Below, piece after piece: positions 47,301-59,064 of a stretch of DNA of 64,000 nucleotides (position 1 is its first letter; every line of letters starts with the position of its first letter). This stretch comes from Trichobilharzia szidati (taxonomy: Eukaryota; Platyhelminthes; Trematoda; Strigeidida; Schistosomatidae). The position numbers were made by a program, and so were the translations under genes. The DNA lies in NCBI GenBank assembly GCA_944472155.2, contig OX235271.1, positions 102,127,256-102,191,255 on the forward strand, in the 5' to 3' direction. Under the pieces are notes generated by a model. That model worked only from the letters and a program-made list of their open reading frames with translations. It ran no database searches and was not told where the DNA came from.

Positions 47301-48539
47301 ATATTTCATCATCTTCCCTATTATAAATACTTAGATAATCAATAGATGTTTGTGATAGGGACAGTCCACACTATGGGCAATACGATCATATAGACCTATT
47401 TATTTGATGGAAAGCATTTATGATACACATTCACTAGTTCATGGAAGTTTATGAGAATTACTAGAGAACAGAATGTTCTGAATAGAGTAGGAGTAACAGT
47501 TGGCTTTAATTTTGTTAGCACATCACAAGATGAAGAAAATAAAGTACTACTATCCTTTTACATTATTATTACTAACAAATTAATAGTAATATGTGCAGTT
47601 CAATTAGCAAATAGTTAATTTTGTTCAGTTTCTTATTAATACACGCTATATAAATGCAAAAATACTGATTGTGTGGAGCTGGGAAATTCAGCTTATTGTG
47701 TAATAACATAAAATACTGATAACCAGCTGATTCATTAACTTTTACTGGAAGTAAATTTCACAATGTGAGAATTTAGGCTTCGTAATTTTTAACTTCAGAG
47801 TTTGTATGCTGTTCTTTATTTATTTTCTTCGTTTTGACAGTGAATGAATAACATGCATGGTACTTCTTCATAAAGCTGTTGTTCAAAAAGTTATTCATTC
47901 GTTTATTGAGAAGCGTATTTCAAAATATCATAAATTATAGTTAATAATCCGGCATAATCCTTATGTAACAGTGGAAGACAAGAGATTTGATAAGAGAATG
48001 TTTATATGGATTTTAGTATCTCTGTATGGCGAGATTGTGAACACCTTATCTCCAAATTATCATTTGCAGAGATATTCCGTGTTGCGCTACTTCTGACCCC
48101 TTCGTATTGTGTTTCTTTCTTTTCCTTTTCACGTCTCCCATGTTTTGCCGCAAGGCTGAATCATTCGTTCTCTTTGACGTGATACCTATTTCTCTTTATA
48201 TACTACTGATAAATCTTATCGGTAGCACACACCGCTCATATGCAATCTTTTGGCATCCGGTAAACTTTACATACTATAATGTCTACTTGACAATGTCATG
48301 AGATTCTTTTCCACAAAATTTTAAAAAGCATTAGAAAGATCTTTTCTTCGATAACGTGTATGTATTTAACGTATTACGATCGCTTCTTTTTGAAATGTAA
48401 CATTATCTCTTTGTTAATACAATAACATTTGTTTACAAAGAAACACTTGAAAGGTAGTACGTTTGGATCAAGTGTAGTGTAGAAAAAAATATTACACGTA
48501 ATCACTTTATGCACAATGACAAAATATAGTGTTCAAAAT
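44336..48539. other. intergenic, mostly unique AT-rich sequence
   Basis: Besides the RTE fragment at 46430-46615 I see no gene or clear repeat. T-rich from 44.3 to 44.8 kb. Confidence 0.5.
46430..46615 (+). mobile_element. RTE-type LINE 3'-end fragment, degenerate
   Basis: Shows aaatgacgaattgagcgtcc, gggcaatattgggccagct and gtgctgctggaagcccc, collinear with 15360-15500, ending in an AAT-rich tail at about 46590-46605. Confidence 0.65.
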
Positions 48540-48790
48540 AAACTCATGTAAAGACCTAAATGACACAGTGGTGACATCTCTGATTACAGTAGTGGGTGAC
48601 GCAGGTTAAAATCTCTGAGAGAACATTAACTCCTTCAAGGCTGCATATACGCCTTTGTCAGGAGGGTAAATAAGTTTGGCACCTAGGTTCAAGGTTCTCT
48701 ACAGAGAGCCTCCAACCGTCTAAGAGTAATGTTTGACTTTGTATATTACACTGACCTCTGACTGTAGTTGGACTTTTTATATACACGGCT
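48540..48790 (+). mobile_element. C-SINE, diverged
   Basis: Collinear with 54645-54860: weak tRNA-like head (acagtggtgacatctctgat), tccttcaaggctgcatatac, then ggcacctaggttcaaggttc, which keeps the palindromic ACCTAGGT of stem III. The first core strand is lost. Confidence 0.6.
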
Positions 48791-49299
48791 AAATAACATA
48801 TACATGCAGAAATGCCAGAGGAGATATGAGATCCTCAGATTCACTAGAAGGAAGGTGTTTGTCTGTTTCAACTCAGTTACCCAAAACACATTTTTCATGT
48901 ACTACCGGTGAGTCACACAATTATAGTGTTAGGGCTAATGATACTATCCAGTCGCCGAGATTGAAATAGGTAGATTGTAAGTCGAGCTTGAAATCCATTC
49001 GCTTAAATCTGAGTGATTAAGACAATGAACTTTTATAACATCTTTTAAAAATCCTTAAAAAAGGAATATTTTATTAAAATTCACTCATAATTTTCATGAT
49101 GACAATAATAATAATATTAGTTTAAAAGCAAAGAATTAGATGGGATATATCCGTTTGGCTTTCAAAAAGGATTTATGAATAACGGTGCAATATTTATCCT
49201 CCGGATGAGATTATTAAAGTATCTACACATGAATTATTTTACTACACTAGATTGTTTAGCTGTATACCACATATACAAAACAGTCCACCAATCTGTAGT

Positions 49300-49745
49300 G
49301 AATAAATACACAAGGATAGAACCTAGGACCGTCAGCTTACAAGGTGAGCTCATAGTTCATTAAGTCAACGGGATGTCATCCAGTAGCCCACCAGTTCTAA
49401 GCTGTTCGAAGTCCTAGTGGGAAGTCGGGATCAATGGAGTCGACCAATGGGTGTGAGGACAAATACTTGTCAATTTTACTGGTTAATGGTGGGCGTCAAA
49501 AATCAAGAATTGATAGAAATTGGAATTCATGGGCCTTTGGATCCCATCCCAATGGCTAAATGGTAAACGACCTTACCTCATAACCTGGAGGTCCTGAGTT
49601 CGATCCTTGATGATTTGATGGCTACATACTTCTTAAGAGTCTCTAACAGGAATAAAGCAGCTGTCCAGTTTTCTCTCTCTAACTGAGGTCAGTATGTGAT
49701 CACTCTTGAAATCAATCAAATCCCTGCAAACAGATACTTGAAAAA
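49300..49745. mobile_element. T-SINE pair, inverted and diverged
   Basis: 49310-49440 is a minus-oriented head and 5' part (acctaggaccgtcagcttac). 49385-49745 is plus-oriented with head, a degenerate hammerhead (cttaagagtctctaacagg, cagctgtccag) and a tail. Confidence 0.6.
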
Positions 49746-50024
49746 TGGCTTTCTTGTCTTTCCCTCGCTGATTCTTCCTAGTGCTGTGATGTTTTCTCAC
49801 TTTGTCTGCATTGGCCCTACCTATGACCTACAAATTATCATTACTTCTCTGAAGACGTTATTCAATATACTGCTTATGTCTGTTATATTATATATATATA
49901 TATTACTGGAGCAGAAAAACTTGTGCTTCTTTGGAATGTACATTTATTCAACTAATTTTGAGTGTTCGACCCATTCAGAAGTTGGATTCCTATGGATCTG
50001 GTTGGTTTTACTCAAGATATAGTC

Positions 50025-50300
50025 TCAAACTGACATCCTTTAGAGAACTAATAAAACACATGAAGTATTGGACAGTCATAGTTTGGCGGAAATTATAACT
50101 CATGAATCATTATCTTCCCTCCTACCCCCAACACCCTAGTGTCCGAATAACAAATAAGCTTGTTTTGTTAACCTAAATGCTTTAGCCTCGATCTCTGATG
50201 GAGTCACAGGTGTACAGTGTCCAGGGTCTTGAACTGAGATGAAACAGCTGTCTATTCAGTGGAACTCTAGTTAATATTAGCTAGTAGCGAAATCTGCCCT
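50025..50300. mobile_element. T-SINE remnants
   Basis: A minus-oriented tail (gacatcctttagagaactaa, tattggacagtcatagtttg) followed by plus-oriented head and core traces (gagatgaaacagctgtctat). Heavily eroded. Confidence 0.45.
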
Positions 50301-50589
50301 GTAATAGGTTTATTCTACTATGGTTTGTTAACCTTATATAATGCATTTTGCATTAGTAATTAAATTAAAACTGAATTTCAATTTGTTTTTATTTTATTGC
50401 ACAGAATTCAACTGAATTCTTATGAGGGATAACAGTAACGTTGGTATTGTAGGAGAAGAATTTCTTCACTGTAGGTTGTGAATAATCTTAAGATCGTATT
50501 GTTAACAACAGCAACATCAATGACGTAATCTGATCTAATATAGGTGATGACACAGAATTATATTGTGAAAACAGAAAGATTGAGCGAAG

Positions 50590-51220
50590 AAATATTTACT
50601 TTTCAATTAGATCCTCATCTCTGGCTCTACTCTAATATATAAATAGCATTTTTATTACAATACACAACAGTTTACCAAACAAGTGGTGATATGTTTGTTA
50701 ACAATAATTAAACAGTGTCAAAATGTCAATGGGTTGATAATTAACGGAGAAAATCAATACAAATTTAAAAAGTAGAAATGGATAGAATAAATTAATTTTA
50801 CAAGAATAACACGTAATTAAAGATGAAGTGGTCAAAATAAAATAAAAATAAAATAATTTGGACAATTGTAATTTAATAGGGGAGGGGGGCGACGTAGTCC
50901 TGTCTTGTAATGATGACCACGGTAAGGAAAGTGGCTGTACATATTTCTTCTGAACACATAGGCTTGGCTTCTTCAGGTGGATTCCGATTGCTTCAGCTGT
51001 CTGTAGAAGACGAACTCGTAGAGCAAAGTTAAGATTAGTCGGAATGCGATAAATAATTTTAAATGCAGTATTCACATCAACCTTGTGCTCAGTATCAACA
51101 AGGTGTGCTAAAATAGAACTACGAATAGATCTTGTTTGTCCCTTGCTTAACCACGCTGGATGATGTTCAGAAATACGACGATGAAACTGCCTAATTGTAC
51201 CTGTTTTAATTGACAAAATG
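50590..51220 (-). mobile_element. Penelope-like element, endonuclease C-terminal fragment
   Basis: Minus-strand translation from 51216 gives FHRRISEHHPAWLSKG, ILAHLVDTEHK, FKIIYRIPTNL, LLQTAEAIGIHLKKP and LSLPWSSL, collinear with the element at 27.2-27.5 kb. The coding match ends near 50900. AT-rich 3' sequence to 50590 carries a diverged relative of the 27.0-kb 3' motif (AGAGCCAGAGATGAGGATC). Confidence 0.78.
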
Positions 51221-51679
51221 CCTTGTCAACTGAATAAGTTTCATATTATTGTAAACATGGCTTACTATCAAATTTGTTAGTAGAAACTTTTTAACAACCT
51301 GACTTAGTAAATATTTTAACTAAATTGTTTAAGCATTAGTTTATTGATAAATTTCATGGTTGGAGTCTGTTTCTAGATACCTTTTAACACAAGTTGTATT
51401 CTTGTTGGCACTTATTAACAAGACATATCTATATATTTATGGAGACTAACGCTCTTCCAAAGATTTAAAAGTGTATCAATCGGTCAGAAAGGCTACACCC
51501 AGGGCTTTTTTGAGTAACAGAATGTATCAGTAACTTTAAAGACTGTATAAAAGCATGATACATAAACGTAAACCCTCCTAGAATATGTCTCTGATCGTTT
51601 ACAGTTACATACAGTATGTCTTAATATTAGGTCGCTTTACTATAGTATTTTCATTGCAAAACAAATACAGACATTCAGT

Positions 51680-51900
51680 GAGCAGCATTAGTGTTACTGC
51701 CTTGGGTTCCAGGTGAAACATAGGGCATCAAGTGCACATCTCCATTTCACCTTTCTCAGTGTATTACTACATGATTTCTCATAAGCCTTCAGTCTCTCCT
51801 CACACGACCTCCTCCATTTAAGCATAGGACACCTAAGTCGTCTTCGCTCATTCGGTTTGGCCTCGGGTGCCTGGTGGTGGGTGATGTCACTATGAATTAG
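51680..51900 (-). mobile_element. RTE-type LINE 3'-end fragment, degenerate
   Basis: The minus-strand 3' end: gttccaggtgaaacatagggc followed by ctcctcacacgacctcctcc on the plus strand mirrors the copies at 19.0 and 55.4 kb. There is no coding left. Confidence 0.65.
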
Positions 51901-52565
51901 GCTAGTCAGTTTTAGGTATACGTATGCATCTGCAGCTTCTCCGTAAAGCTGAGTAACTTTTGTCCGATATAGCTATGCATAGTAAATACAATAATATCTG
52001 AAATGTATAAACAAAAGGAAAACTATTATTGGGGAAAAATAAAAATGCAGTTTTCTATTAATAAATCTATCGAACAAAAAAGTGGTGAATCAGTTACACT
52101 CTTTTTATTCGATCAAATCAGAATTGTTGGTATAAATATTCACTGAAAGCAATAACAACTTCAGTATCATATATATTTCCATCGAGCAAAACCCATAAAA
52201 TAAGGTCGAAAGTTTAACCTTATGAAAAAGACTGTCAAAATGTCACAATGTATAACACCTGAACTCCTAATATCTTGCTGAAAGCTTAGAATAAATTAAT
52301 TCTACCGATCTCTTGAGACATTAATTATGATGACCAGATTACCAAACTCATTCAGGAATACATTAATTCCAGAACTATTAGGTGTTAGATTGGGAAAGTT
52401 GTCAGTCACCCATATGGGTTGGAATTCAAAGATCTATGATTTTCAGATTTTGCTAGTTCGTAATGTAGCGCTACTGTCATCAGTGGGTAACTATCTTGAC
52501 AGTGGATTTGCCGAACCCCGATGGTCATGAACGAATCACGGAACTGTAAAGTAATATGTGTTAAA

Positions 52566-52885
52566 GTGAGTGGTTGGTTGAAGTTAGACTGTGGTGAGAG
52601 CTGGCTGCTAGCCAAATTGGTAGACATTAATTTACGTCAATGTTTATGTCCCAAATATTGGTCGTGGGAAAATAAGAACAAAGACTTTGCGTAGGCGGAT
52701 ACAGTTAGCATATGATGATCTGACACAGCCACAAAGAGATGAAGTTACTTTCAGTGAGAAACAATCAATCAGAAGACTGTATTATTCTGCTAACAATAAT
52801 CTATAATAATGTACATGAAAATATATAAATATGTGTTAATTTCCTAAAGAAACGATCTGTTACCAGGCCCTTGTCTTCTGTTGTT
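52566..52885 (-). repeat. unclassified dispersed repeat, copy 2
   Basis: Reverse-complement partner of 23950-24262, with scattered substitutions and small indels. Confidence 0.75.
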
Positions 52886-53214
52886 ACAAGACTAGACTAG
52901 GCTTGTACGGAATCGACCGTCATTGATCCTTTCAGGTGAATTCAATTTGTGATGAAATCATGCTCCAGAATGCATAATATATATACTGATTAATAGGAAA
53001 TACTGAACAGTTATTTTATCTTATTTTTAAACATCAATAAGATATGTTCACCTTCAAATTACTGTTATCAGTCCTGCTGTTCAGGGTTTTCAAATACACA
53101 CAAAGCTGTGATACTAATGACTTCTCCTTTAGCAAGATGCAAGCTCCTAACATCCTTAAGCACTACCTTGCTTGGATAGGTTTTTCATCTTAAAAGCACT
53201 TTTTTAAAAATTTT

Positions 53215-53295
53215 GTTAATAGTGGCTAGCACCGGAATCCAGGATGTGCGTTTTGTCCCAGCTGGAGACGACATGTCAACAGAGACCATTCGGTG
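53215..53295 (-). mobile_element. Sm-alpha-like SINE fragment
   Basis: The minus-oriented 3' end: gtggctagcaccggaatcca, ggatgtgcgttttgtccca and a trace of the core (gacgacatgtc). Comparable with 57750-57806. Confidence 0.6.
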
Positions 53296-54644
53296 AAGAT
53301 CAGTCATTGGAAAACAGCTAAAAACGTAAACAGGAAGCAAACTATTATCTGCAGATTAGTAATGACTAAGTATTGAAGACTACTCGAAGTTTGCTTATTG
53401 TGTTCAGTGATTACATTCATTAGTTTGAAAGAACATTGACGATTTCTGGGCTGGCCAAGTGGTTCCTTGTTTTGTTATCACATAGAATGTATGACATAAT
53501 AAGTGCATTGTTTTAATGATATCTATTCACAGGAAATATACAAAACTTATTCAAAGGTAAACTAGTCGCCAATTAGTTCGAATGTGTAAGGGCTATTGGA
53601 GAAAAGTAATGACTTGTCAAAAACTAGAATAAACAGTTATTCAAGATTTAATCATTTTCAGTATTTAACTTCACAGTGACTAAAATTTAACAAAAACTTC
53701 TAAAAGGTGGAAAAAGTAATTTCAAACCACTTTTGACTCAAAATTTATGGAATTTATTTCAGATTATTCGCTTAAAAACTAAAAATTTAAGTGCTTAGTG
53801 TCCTTTTTAAAAGGCAATTTTATTAACCAATCAAAAATCACCATTAAGCGAATATTCGCTCTGTCATCCCATTTTGACATTAAAATGCTTCTGATTGGTG
53901 TTTTTCCTATAGATGTGATACTGATATATGGAAACAGAGATAAGCGATGTATTTGTAAATATTCTGTCTACTTTTCTAATAGTAATAGGAATATGAATGC
54001 CGCCATTCCTCAACTGTGATTGGCTGAAAGTGAAAATATCACACTTAAGGATGACAAAAACGAGACGAAATCAGTGTACAATAGTGTTTTTGCACTTCCT
54101 ACCAGAATAAAGTGGAAATTTGATAAAACATTTTTGTTCAAAAAAGAGAAAGAAAAGATACTCATTGTTTACTGGAATTCATTTAATCAAATTAACATAT
54201 GAATTTACAAATAGTGGTGAGTTAAATTAACTTGAACTTACGCTTTTGCATGTATATCTTAATTATATTACTTGATCGTTCTGCTGTCTTTATCCCCTTT
54301 GATAGTTATGCATTTTGAAAAAGATGTTTTTAAAAGAAAGTGCATAGCATAGTTGTAACGTTTTATCAGTCGATGCAGCTATGACATCATTCAAAACTTT
54401 AACACTTACTTTCCGAATCAGAGGCATCCAGGTTATCAGTAGGGAGTCTTGTAGCTCAGCTTGTAGTGTGTCAGATTTTCATGTCACCTTCACTCATCAT
54501 CTAATGCATTGGTAACAGTCTACTGACCACAGATTATCTCAAAATGTCTTACTATCAATTACCTAGAATGATATGACTGATCGAATTCAGTCTGTCACAA
54601 ACAAAGGATTAGACACCTGTGTCCATTAAAGTCCTATGGAAGGC

Positions 54645-54865
54645 CAATTGCAAGCCAGAATAGCCCATTGGTAAGGTGTCTGACTGCAGCACTGGGTGAC
54701 TCGGGTTCGAATTTCAAAAAAGACATAAGTTCCTTCAAGACTGCAGATATGCCTTGCTGATGAGTGACAACAGGCACGAAACCTAGATCCAAGGCTTCCT
54801 GCCGATTACCTCCAACCATCTGAAAACAATTTTCAGTAATGTATTTGACTGTCAGAATAAATTTC
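54645..54865 (+). mobile_element. C-SINE with hammerhead
   Basis: A tRNA-like head (tagcccattggtaaggtgtc; B box GGGTTCGAATTTC at 54702-54714) followed by the hammerhead at 54751-54795 and a tail with cctccaaccatctgaaaac. The overall layout equals the T-SINE although the sequence is unrelated. Confidence 0.75.
54751..54795 (+). ncRNA. hammerhead ribozyme motif with intact core (C-SINE)
   Basis: Stem I GCCTTG/CAAGGC pairs perfectly. The core is CTGATGA (54757-54763). Stem II GTG/CAC closes an 8-base loop. GAAA is at 54778-54781, the near-palindromic stem III ACCTAGAT at 54781-54788, and the cleavage triplet AUC ends at 54789. One G-to-A change weakens stem III relative to the ACCTAGGT kept at 48.7 kb. 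Of the SINE hammerheads here, this is the only one with every core base and a cleavable triplet. Confidence 0.75.
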
Positions 54866-55060
54866 GTCATCAGTTAGAGAATCACTGAAAGCCATTGAGT
54901 ACTGGGCAGCTGCTTCGCCCTAGTTTGGGTCTGTTCATCGATTCGTACCCATGATCATACCAATTCTCCATGCTTTTTAATAACTCTCTAACTGATCTCG
55001 ATTCGTGAAAAAAAAATCCATATTGAAATCAATCAACTCCCTAGAAAAAACCAAAATATG
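54860..55060. mobile_element. T-SINE fragments
   Basis: A minus-oriented tail and hammerhead (54862-54955), whose stem III has become GCAGCTGC at 54906-54913, followed by a plus-oriented tail piece (aactctctaactgatctcga) to about 55045. Confidence 0.7.
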
Positions 55061-55414
55061 AATTTATTTTTTGGTTGTCAGTAATACTGTGGGTCAGAAA
55101 ACTCACAGTAAATTGTTAATTTAGCGTCACAGAGGCATTAAAACATTTCTTCCAAAGTACTAAGTACTTTATTCTTACAATGATAATTTATGCAGTAAGG
55201 TAAAATATCTGAGTGACCATTTTTGGAAGCTGAATAATTCCTTAGTAATTTTTCTATTATTTAGCATGATAAAATTATCAGTCCAAATAGGAAAACATCC
55301 TACCATTTTGTTTTGGTATTATTTGCTTTTACTAGTTAATTGGCTGATAGTTGCAGGCCTTAACTCCCCGCCTTCCGGTTGGTTTTCATAAGTAATAATG
55401 CACTTGAAACTATT

Positions 55415-55770
55415 ATTACTATTGTTCCCTTGGGTTCCTAGTGGAACAAAGGGCTTCAACTGCACGTCTCCACTTGCTTCTGTCTTCTGCTGTACTTTTC
55501 ACTTGCGTCCATGTTAATTCATACTGTTTCAGCTCCTCTTCACACGATCTCCTCCATGTCACCTTTGGACGTCCCACTCATCGCTTCCCTTTCGGGTTCC
55601 ACTCGAGCTATGGCCTGACGCGCGATGTCACCCAGCGGCCTCCTCAGCGAGTGTCCAATCCATTTCCACTTTCTCCTGCATATTTGTTGGGTGATTGGTT
55701 CTTGTTTTGTTTGTTCCCATAGTTTCTTGTTGGTGGTTCTTTCCGGCCATCTGATCTTGAGTATAGTATG
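55415..55770 (-). mobile_element. RTE-type LINE 3'-end fragment
   Basis: Closely matches the 3' 350 bases of the 19-kb element on the minus strand (ttcctagtggaacaaagggc ... ctcctgcatatttgttgggt on plus) and has the same ATT-type tail at 55410-55420. Truncated near 55770. Confidence 0.8.
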
Positions 55771-57749
55771 GGAGAACTTATCTTTTTTTATTTAAACTCT
55801 AATTATTTATCCTTGAAGTCAGTGAACTTACCACTGAGTTATTCATTCTAAAACTGGGTTAAATATCAGAATGGACTGACGAATAGTAGTTAGTTTAGAC
55901 AGGTTTTCGTCAGTTAGTGGAATTATAAAGATGTAATGGTTCCTGTTTATCGATTTACTCTTATAAATATAAACGCTTGGAGTTGAGTAACTGAATAAAT
56001 GAAACTACACACTACACTTCCATTCCATTCTTATCTACAAAAACTAAGAGACTTCAATGATATATGAAACTATAGTAAAACTTAAACTACTCCCATTTTA
56101 CAATGTGGGTAAAGATCATTAAGTTTATAGAAATTAAACATTTTGTGGGGAAGGTTTTAGAGTAACCTGAACGCGTTAAGACTTAGTTTGAAAATACTCA
56201 GTATTACACTCAAACCTTCAATAGAAGTGAAGCAAACGCGTTTAATTAGTATTGCGCCATCAATAAGAATTCTATAAATAACCACAACCCTATTTACTAA
56301 GCCTTCTTTTATTTATTATTAGTCAATTCAAAAAGTAAGCAGATTGGCAATGTTTCAGGTGTCGGTTTATTAGTAACTGACTACAAGATGAACTTCCTAG
56401 AGTTCTAGTGAGAAGTGGTGACTGGTGTGGTCCACTAAGTCGGGTTGGAAAATAGATGCTCGTGGATAGCAAGCACTGACTGGTGTTGGTAATAGTTATC
56501 GGAATTTGGCGGCAGTTAGAATTCAAAGGTCATTGAATTCCGTCTCGATGGCTAAATCATCAATTGACTCGCCTCGTAACCTGGGGATCCTGAATGCCTT
56601 ATACTGAAGCGTCACAAACTAGCTGCCAAGTATTCCCTGATTTTCAATAGCAGTGTTTAGTCAGTAATACTTTGTAAAAACAGAAAAGTTACCTCTCTTG
56701 TCTAGTATTCCAGGAAAAAATATATATTAAAAGATGACTAATGCAGTCTAAATAAGAGCACATATTTCCAGGTTTGTGTTGAAACTTACCAAATTTACTT
56801 TAGTTCATCGCATATATACATGTGATTGATCTATCTACGCACTAAAAAAAGAAATTAATTTCGTTTTTCAAGCGTAAAAGACAACACAGCCAGTCAGCAT
56901 CATAAACCAATGCTTATCTAAGTCGTCCTTTTGTATTTCAAATAGAAACAACAGGATTTTTGACAGTTTATCATTACCCGGGAGGATATCAGCTAGCTAA
57001 CTTTACTTAAGCGAGATGAAGATACTCACAGACGAATAACTTAATAAAGTTTAGAATTTATCATTGGATTCTAGGAACTCTGGAATACATGGATAGTTTT
57101 TCGAGTCACAATTTCAAAAAAGGTCTCATCTATGCGGTATTTTATTATCCACCAGAATGTAATTTTGACAACAACCAAGTACGGACCAGATGAATAGTAT
57201 CAGAAACTGTAATCTCACAAAAGATGTGTCTTTTATTAACACAAGGGTGGCCTGAAAAATGATATTTAAAATTTACTGTATGCTTCCGTTAGTCTGGAGT
57301 AAATTCATCCAATTAAACCAATTTACAGGTGTGTTTAGATATTTTCCCCCGTTTAAATCAGCTTGCTGTCTTGGATGGAAACCAGACATACTACTCATAG
57401 ACTTAGTCAGTAGTTGCAAAAATGATATGATGATTTAAAATGAAATATTCACTTATCGAAATGAATTGAGAGACGAAAATATGAATCACGAAGAAAATAT
57501 AGATTTACAGGCAAACTCTTCTGATGAGTATTAGTAAGTACGAAAACTCGTCTGAAGAATTTTCTTCAGTTTGACTTGTACCTCTGTTAAAATTTACCCA
57601 GATACACACACCCACAAACAACTGAAGACAAGAAAAAATGCTACTGTGTTCATCTTGCTATTGAAGTTAAAAATACTTTTACATGACAGCGTAGGAACTC
57701 AAGGATTATAGATCAATCAGTAAAGTTTATAACACTTCAGGAGTAAATT
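55771..57749. other. intergenic upstream of the second LIM-homeobox gene
   Basis: One diverged T-SINE (56345-56665). The rest is AT-rich and unrecognised. The promoter of the second gene could lie here or further left, but no element is identifiable. Confidence 0.45.
56345..56665 (+). mobile_element. T-SINE, diverged
   Basis: The 5' part (gtgagaagtggtgactggtg) and head (tgactcgcctcgtaacctgg) are present. The hammerhead is eroded (actgaagcgtcacaaactag, gctgccaagtattccctg). Confidence 0.65.
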
Positions 57750-57972
57750 GGTGGATGGTGACTAGCAGTGGAATCCAGGATGCACATTTCGCCCTATTTG
57801 GGACTCGTCATCCGGATGTACCTGCATTCCCCCGTGAGTGATGATGTTCCTACCGAGGCTCGAACCCAGTGCCCATAGTTTCAAACGCCAAAGCGTTATC
57901 CACTAGGCCGCTTGGGCCACGAGAGCCACCTCTTGTGCGCATCCTGTATTCCACTGCTAGTCACCATCCACC
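57750..57972 (-). mobile_element. Sm-alpha-like SINE with terminal inverted repeats
   Basis: On the minus strand: a tRNA-like head (agcggcctagtggataacgc, B box GGGTTCGAGCCTC), a linker, the hammerhead (57751-57806) and a 3' end. The first about 38 bases (57933-57972) and the last about 38 (57750-57787) are inverted copies of each other (for example ggatggtgactagcagtgga). The hammerhead core starts ATGACGA, so C3 is A; stem II GTCC/GGGC and GAAA are kept. Confidence 0.82.
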
Positions 57973-58184
57973 AAATAAACTCTAATTACATGTCCGGACA
58001 TCGCTGAAGCATCTGCACAGGAAGCCGACATGTCATGTGAGACATGAGACTAAGCACTTCGGTCCAATCAATCGACGGGAAAACCTAAAATTCAATTAAA
58101 TAATTTCAAGAGGAAGTCTCTCCTTTTTACTTGAATACAATTTTCCTCATTAATTGATTTTATTTCTTTTTTTATTTCACACAG

Positions 58185-58960
58185 TGAAGAAGGGATACAC
58201 CAAGTAATATGATGTCAACAGAATGTACAACACTGGAATCATCAACTCCTTCTCAACCTTATTCTTCCAGTAAAATGTTTACATGTGATCATCAGAACAG
58301 TGTGATTAACAGTTCTTATGCATCTGCAAATACACTAATTAAAAATTTCCCATTTCCTACTTTTACGACTCTTGCTACCACTAGTGCTTCTACTAATTTC
58401 CTGTCATCATTGAATTCAACAATAACAACATCTGCCTTTCTACCTGTAACTCCATCATCGACACTATCATCCGCAACAGACAAAAAATTATCGAATGCAG
58501 AAATCAGTCAAGAAAAAGACATAAACAGCGGAAATTTTCACCTGGCCCCACAAGATTCGTATCCCAGTGAATGTAAATCATCCTCGTCATATCTATCAAA
58601 TCAACAAATTAATTCGTGTAAATATACCTTACCAATAAGAGAAATGTCGATTTCACCTAATCCATTTATTAATAAAATGAATACTACAGATGTAATTAAA
58701 TCGCATCATTCACTTCGATCAGTTACAACAACAACAACAACTAAACGAGTAAAAGATCATCAAACTGTTTATCATAAATTCACTAAACATTGTACTGGAT
58801 GTAATCAACCTATCTTAGAGAAACTTTATCTTGGATTATCAGATGGACAATTATGGCATATGAATTGTTTAATTTGTTATACATGCGGAAAGTGTTTAGA
58901 TAAAGAAATTAGTTGTTTTAATCGATATGGACAAATTTATTGTAGAAAAGATTATGAACA
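58185..58960 (+). CDS. second LIM-homeobox gene: start-codon exon with LIM1 domain
   Basis: The exon follows a long pyrimidine tract and acag at 58181-58184. It has an in-frame TGA at 58185, then ATG ATG at 58209, so translation starts here and the upstream exon, or a trans-spliced leader, is untranslated. Residues 1-190 are Ser/Thr/Asn-rich and disordered. Residues 195-248 form one LIM zinc finger with all eight ligands visible: CTGC, HMNCLICYTC, then CRKD. The domain resembles LIM1 of Lhx2/9 (ISCFNRYGQIYCRKDY). The donor gtaagt at 58961 leaves phase 2, exactly the phase required by the LIM2 exon at 16545. LIM2 and the homeodomain would lie beyond the right edge. It is probably a paralogue of the gene at 16-25 kb; the class is less certain than for that gene because the homeodomain is not seen. 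Confidence 0.8.
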
Positions 58961-59064
58961 GTAAGTGGATTTTTTTTGTAATTGTTTTTTAATGCAGTTT
59001 GCACTTTTCTGTTGATTGATTGAGCTGAAGTGCTCTGCCTCAGGTTGACATTTCGACCCAAGTA

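Larger units (their letters stand above)
51221..54644. other. intergenic, few recognisable repeats
   Basis: Holds the RTE fragment (51680-51900), the dispersed repeat (52566-52885) and an Sm-alpha-like fragment (53215-53295). The remainder, including a small open frame near 54020-54202, shows no recognisable gene. Confidence 0.5.

Noticed and set aside
53798..54202. Small open frames at 53.8-54.2 kb as genes
   Set aside because: No domain, no splice context and AT-rich composition; such lengths occur by chance.
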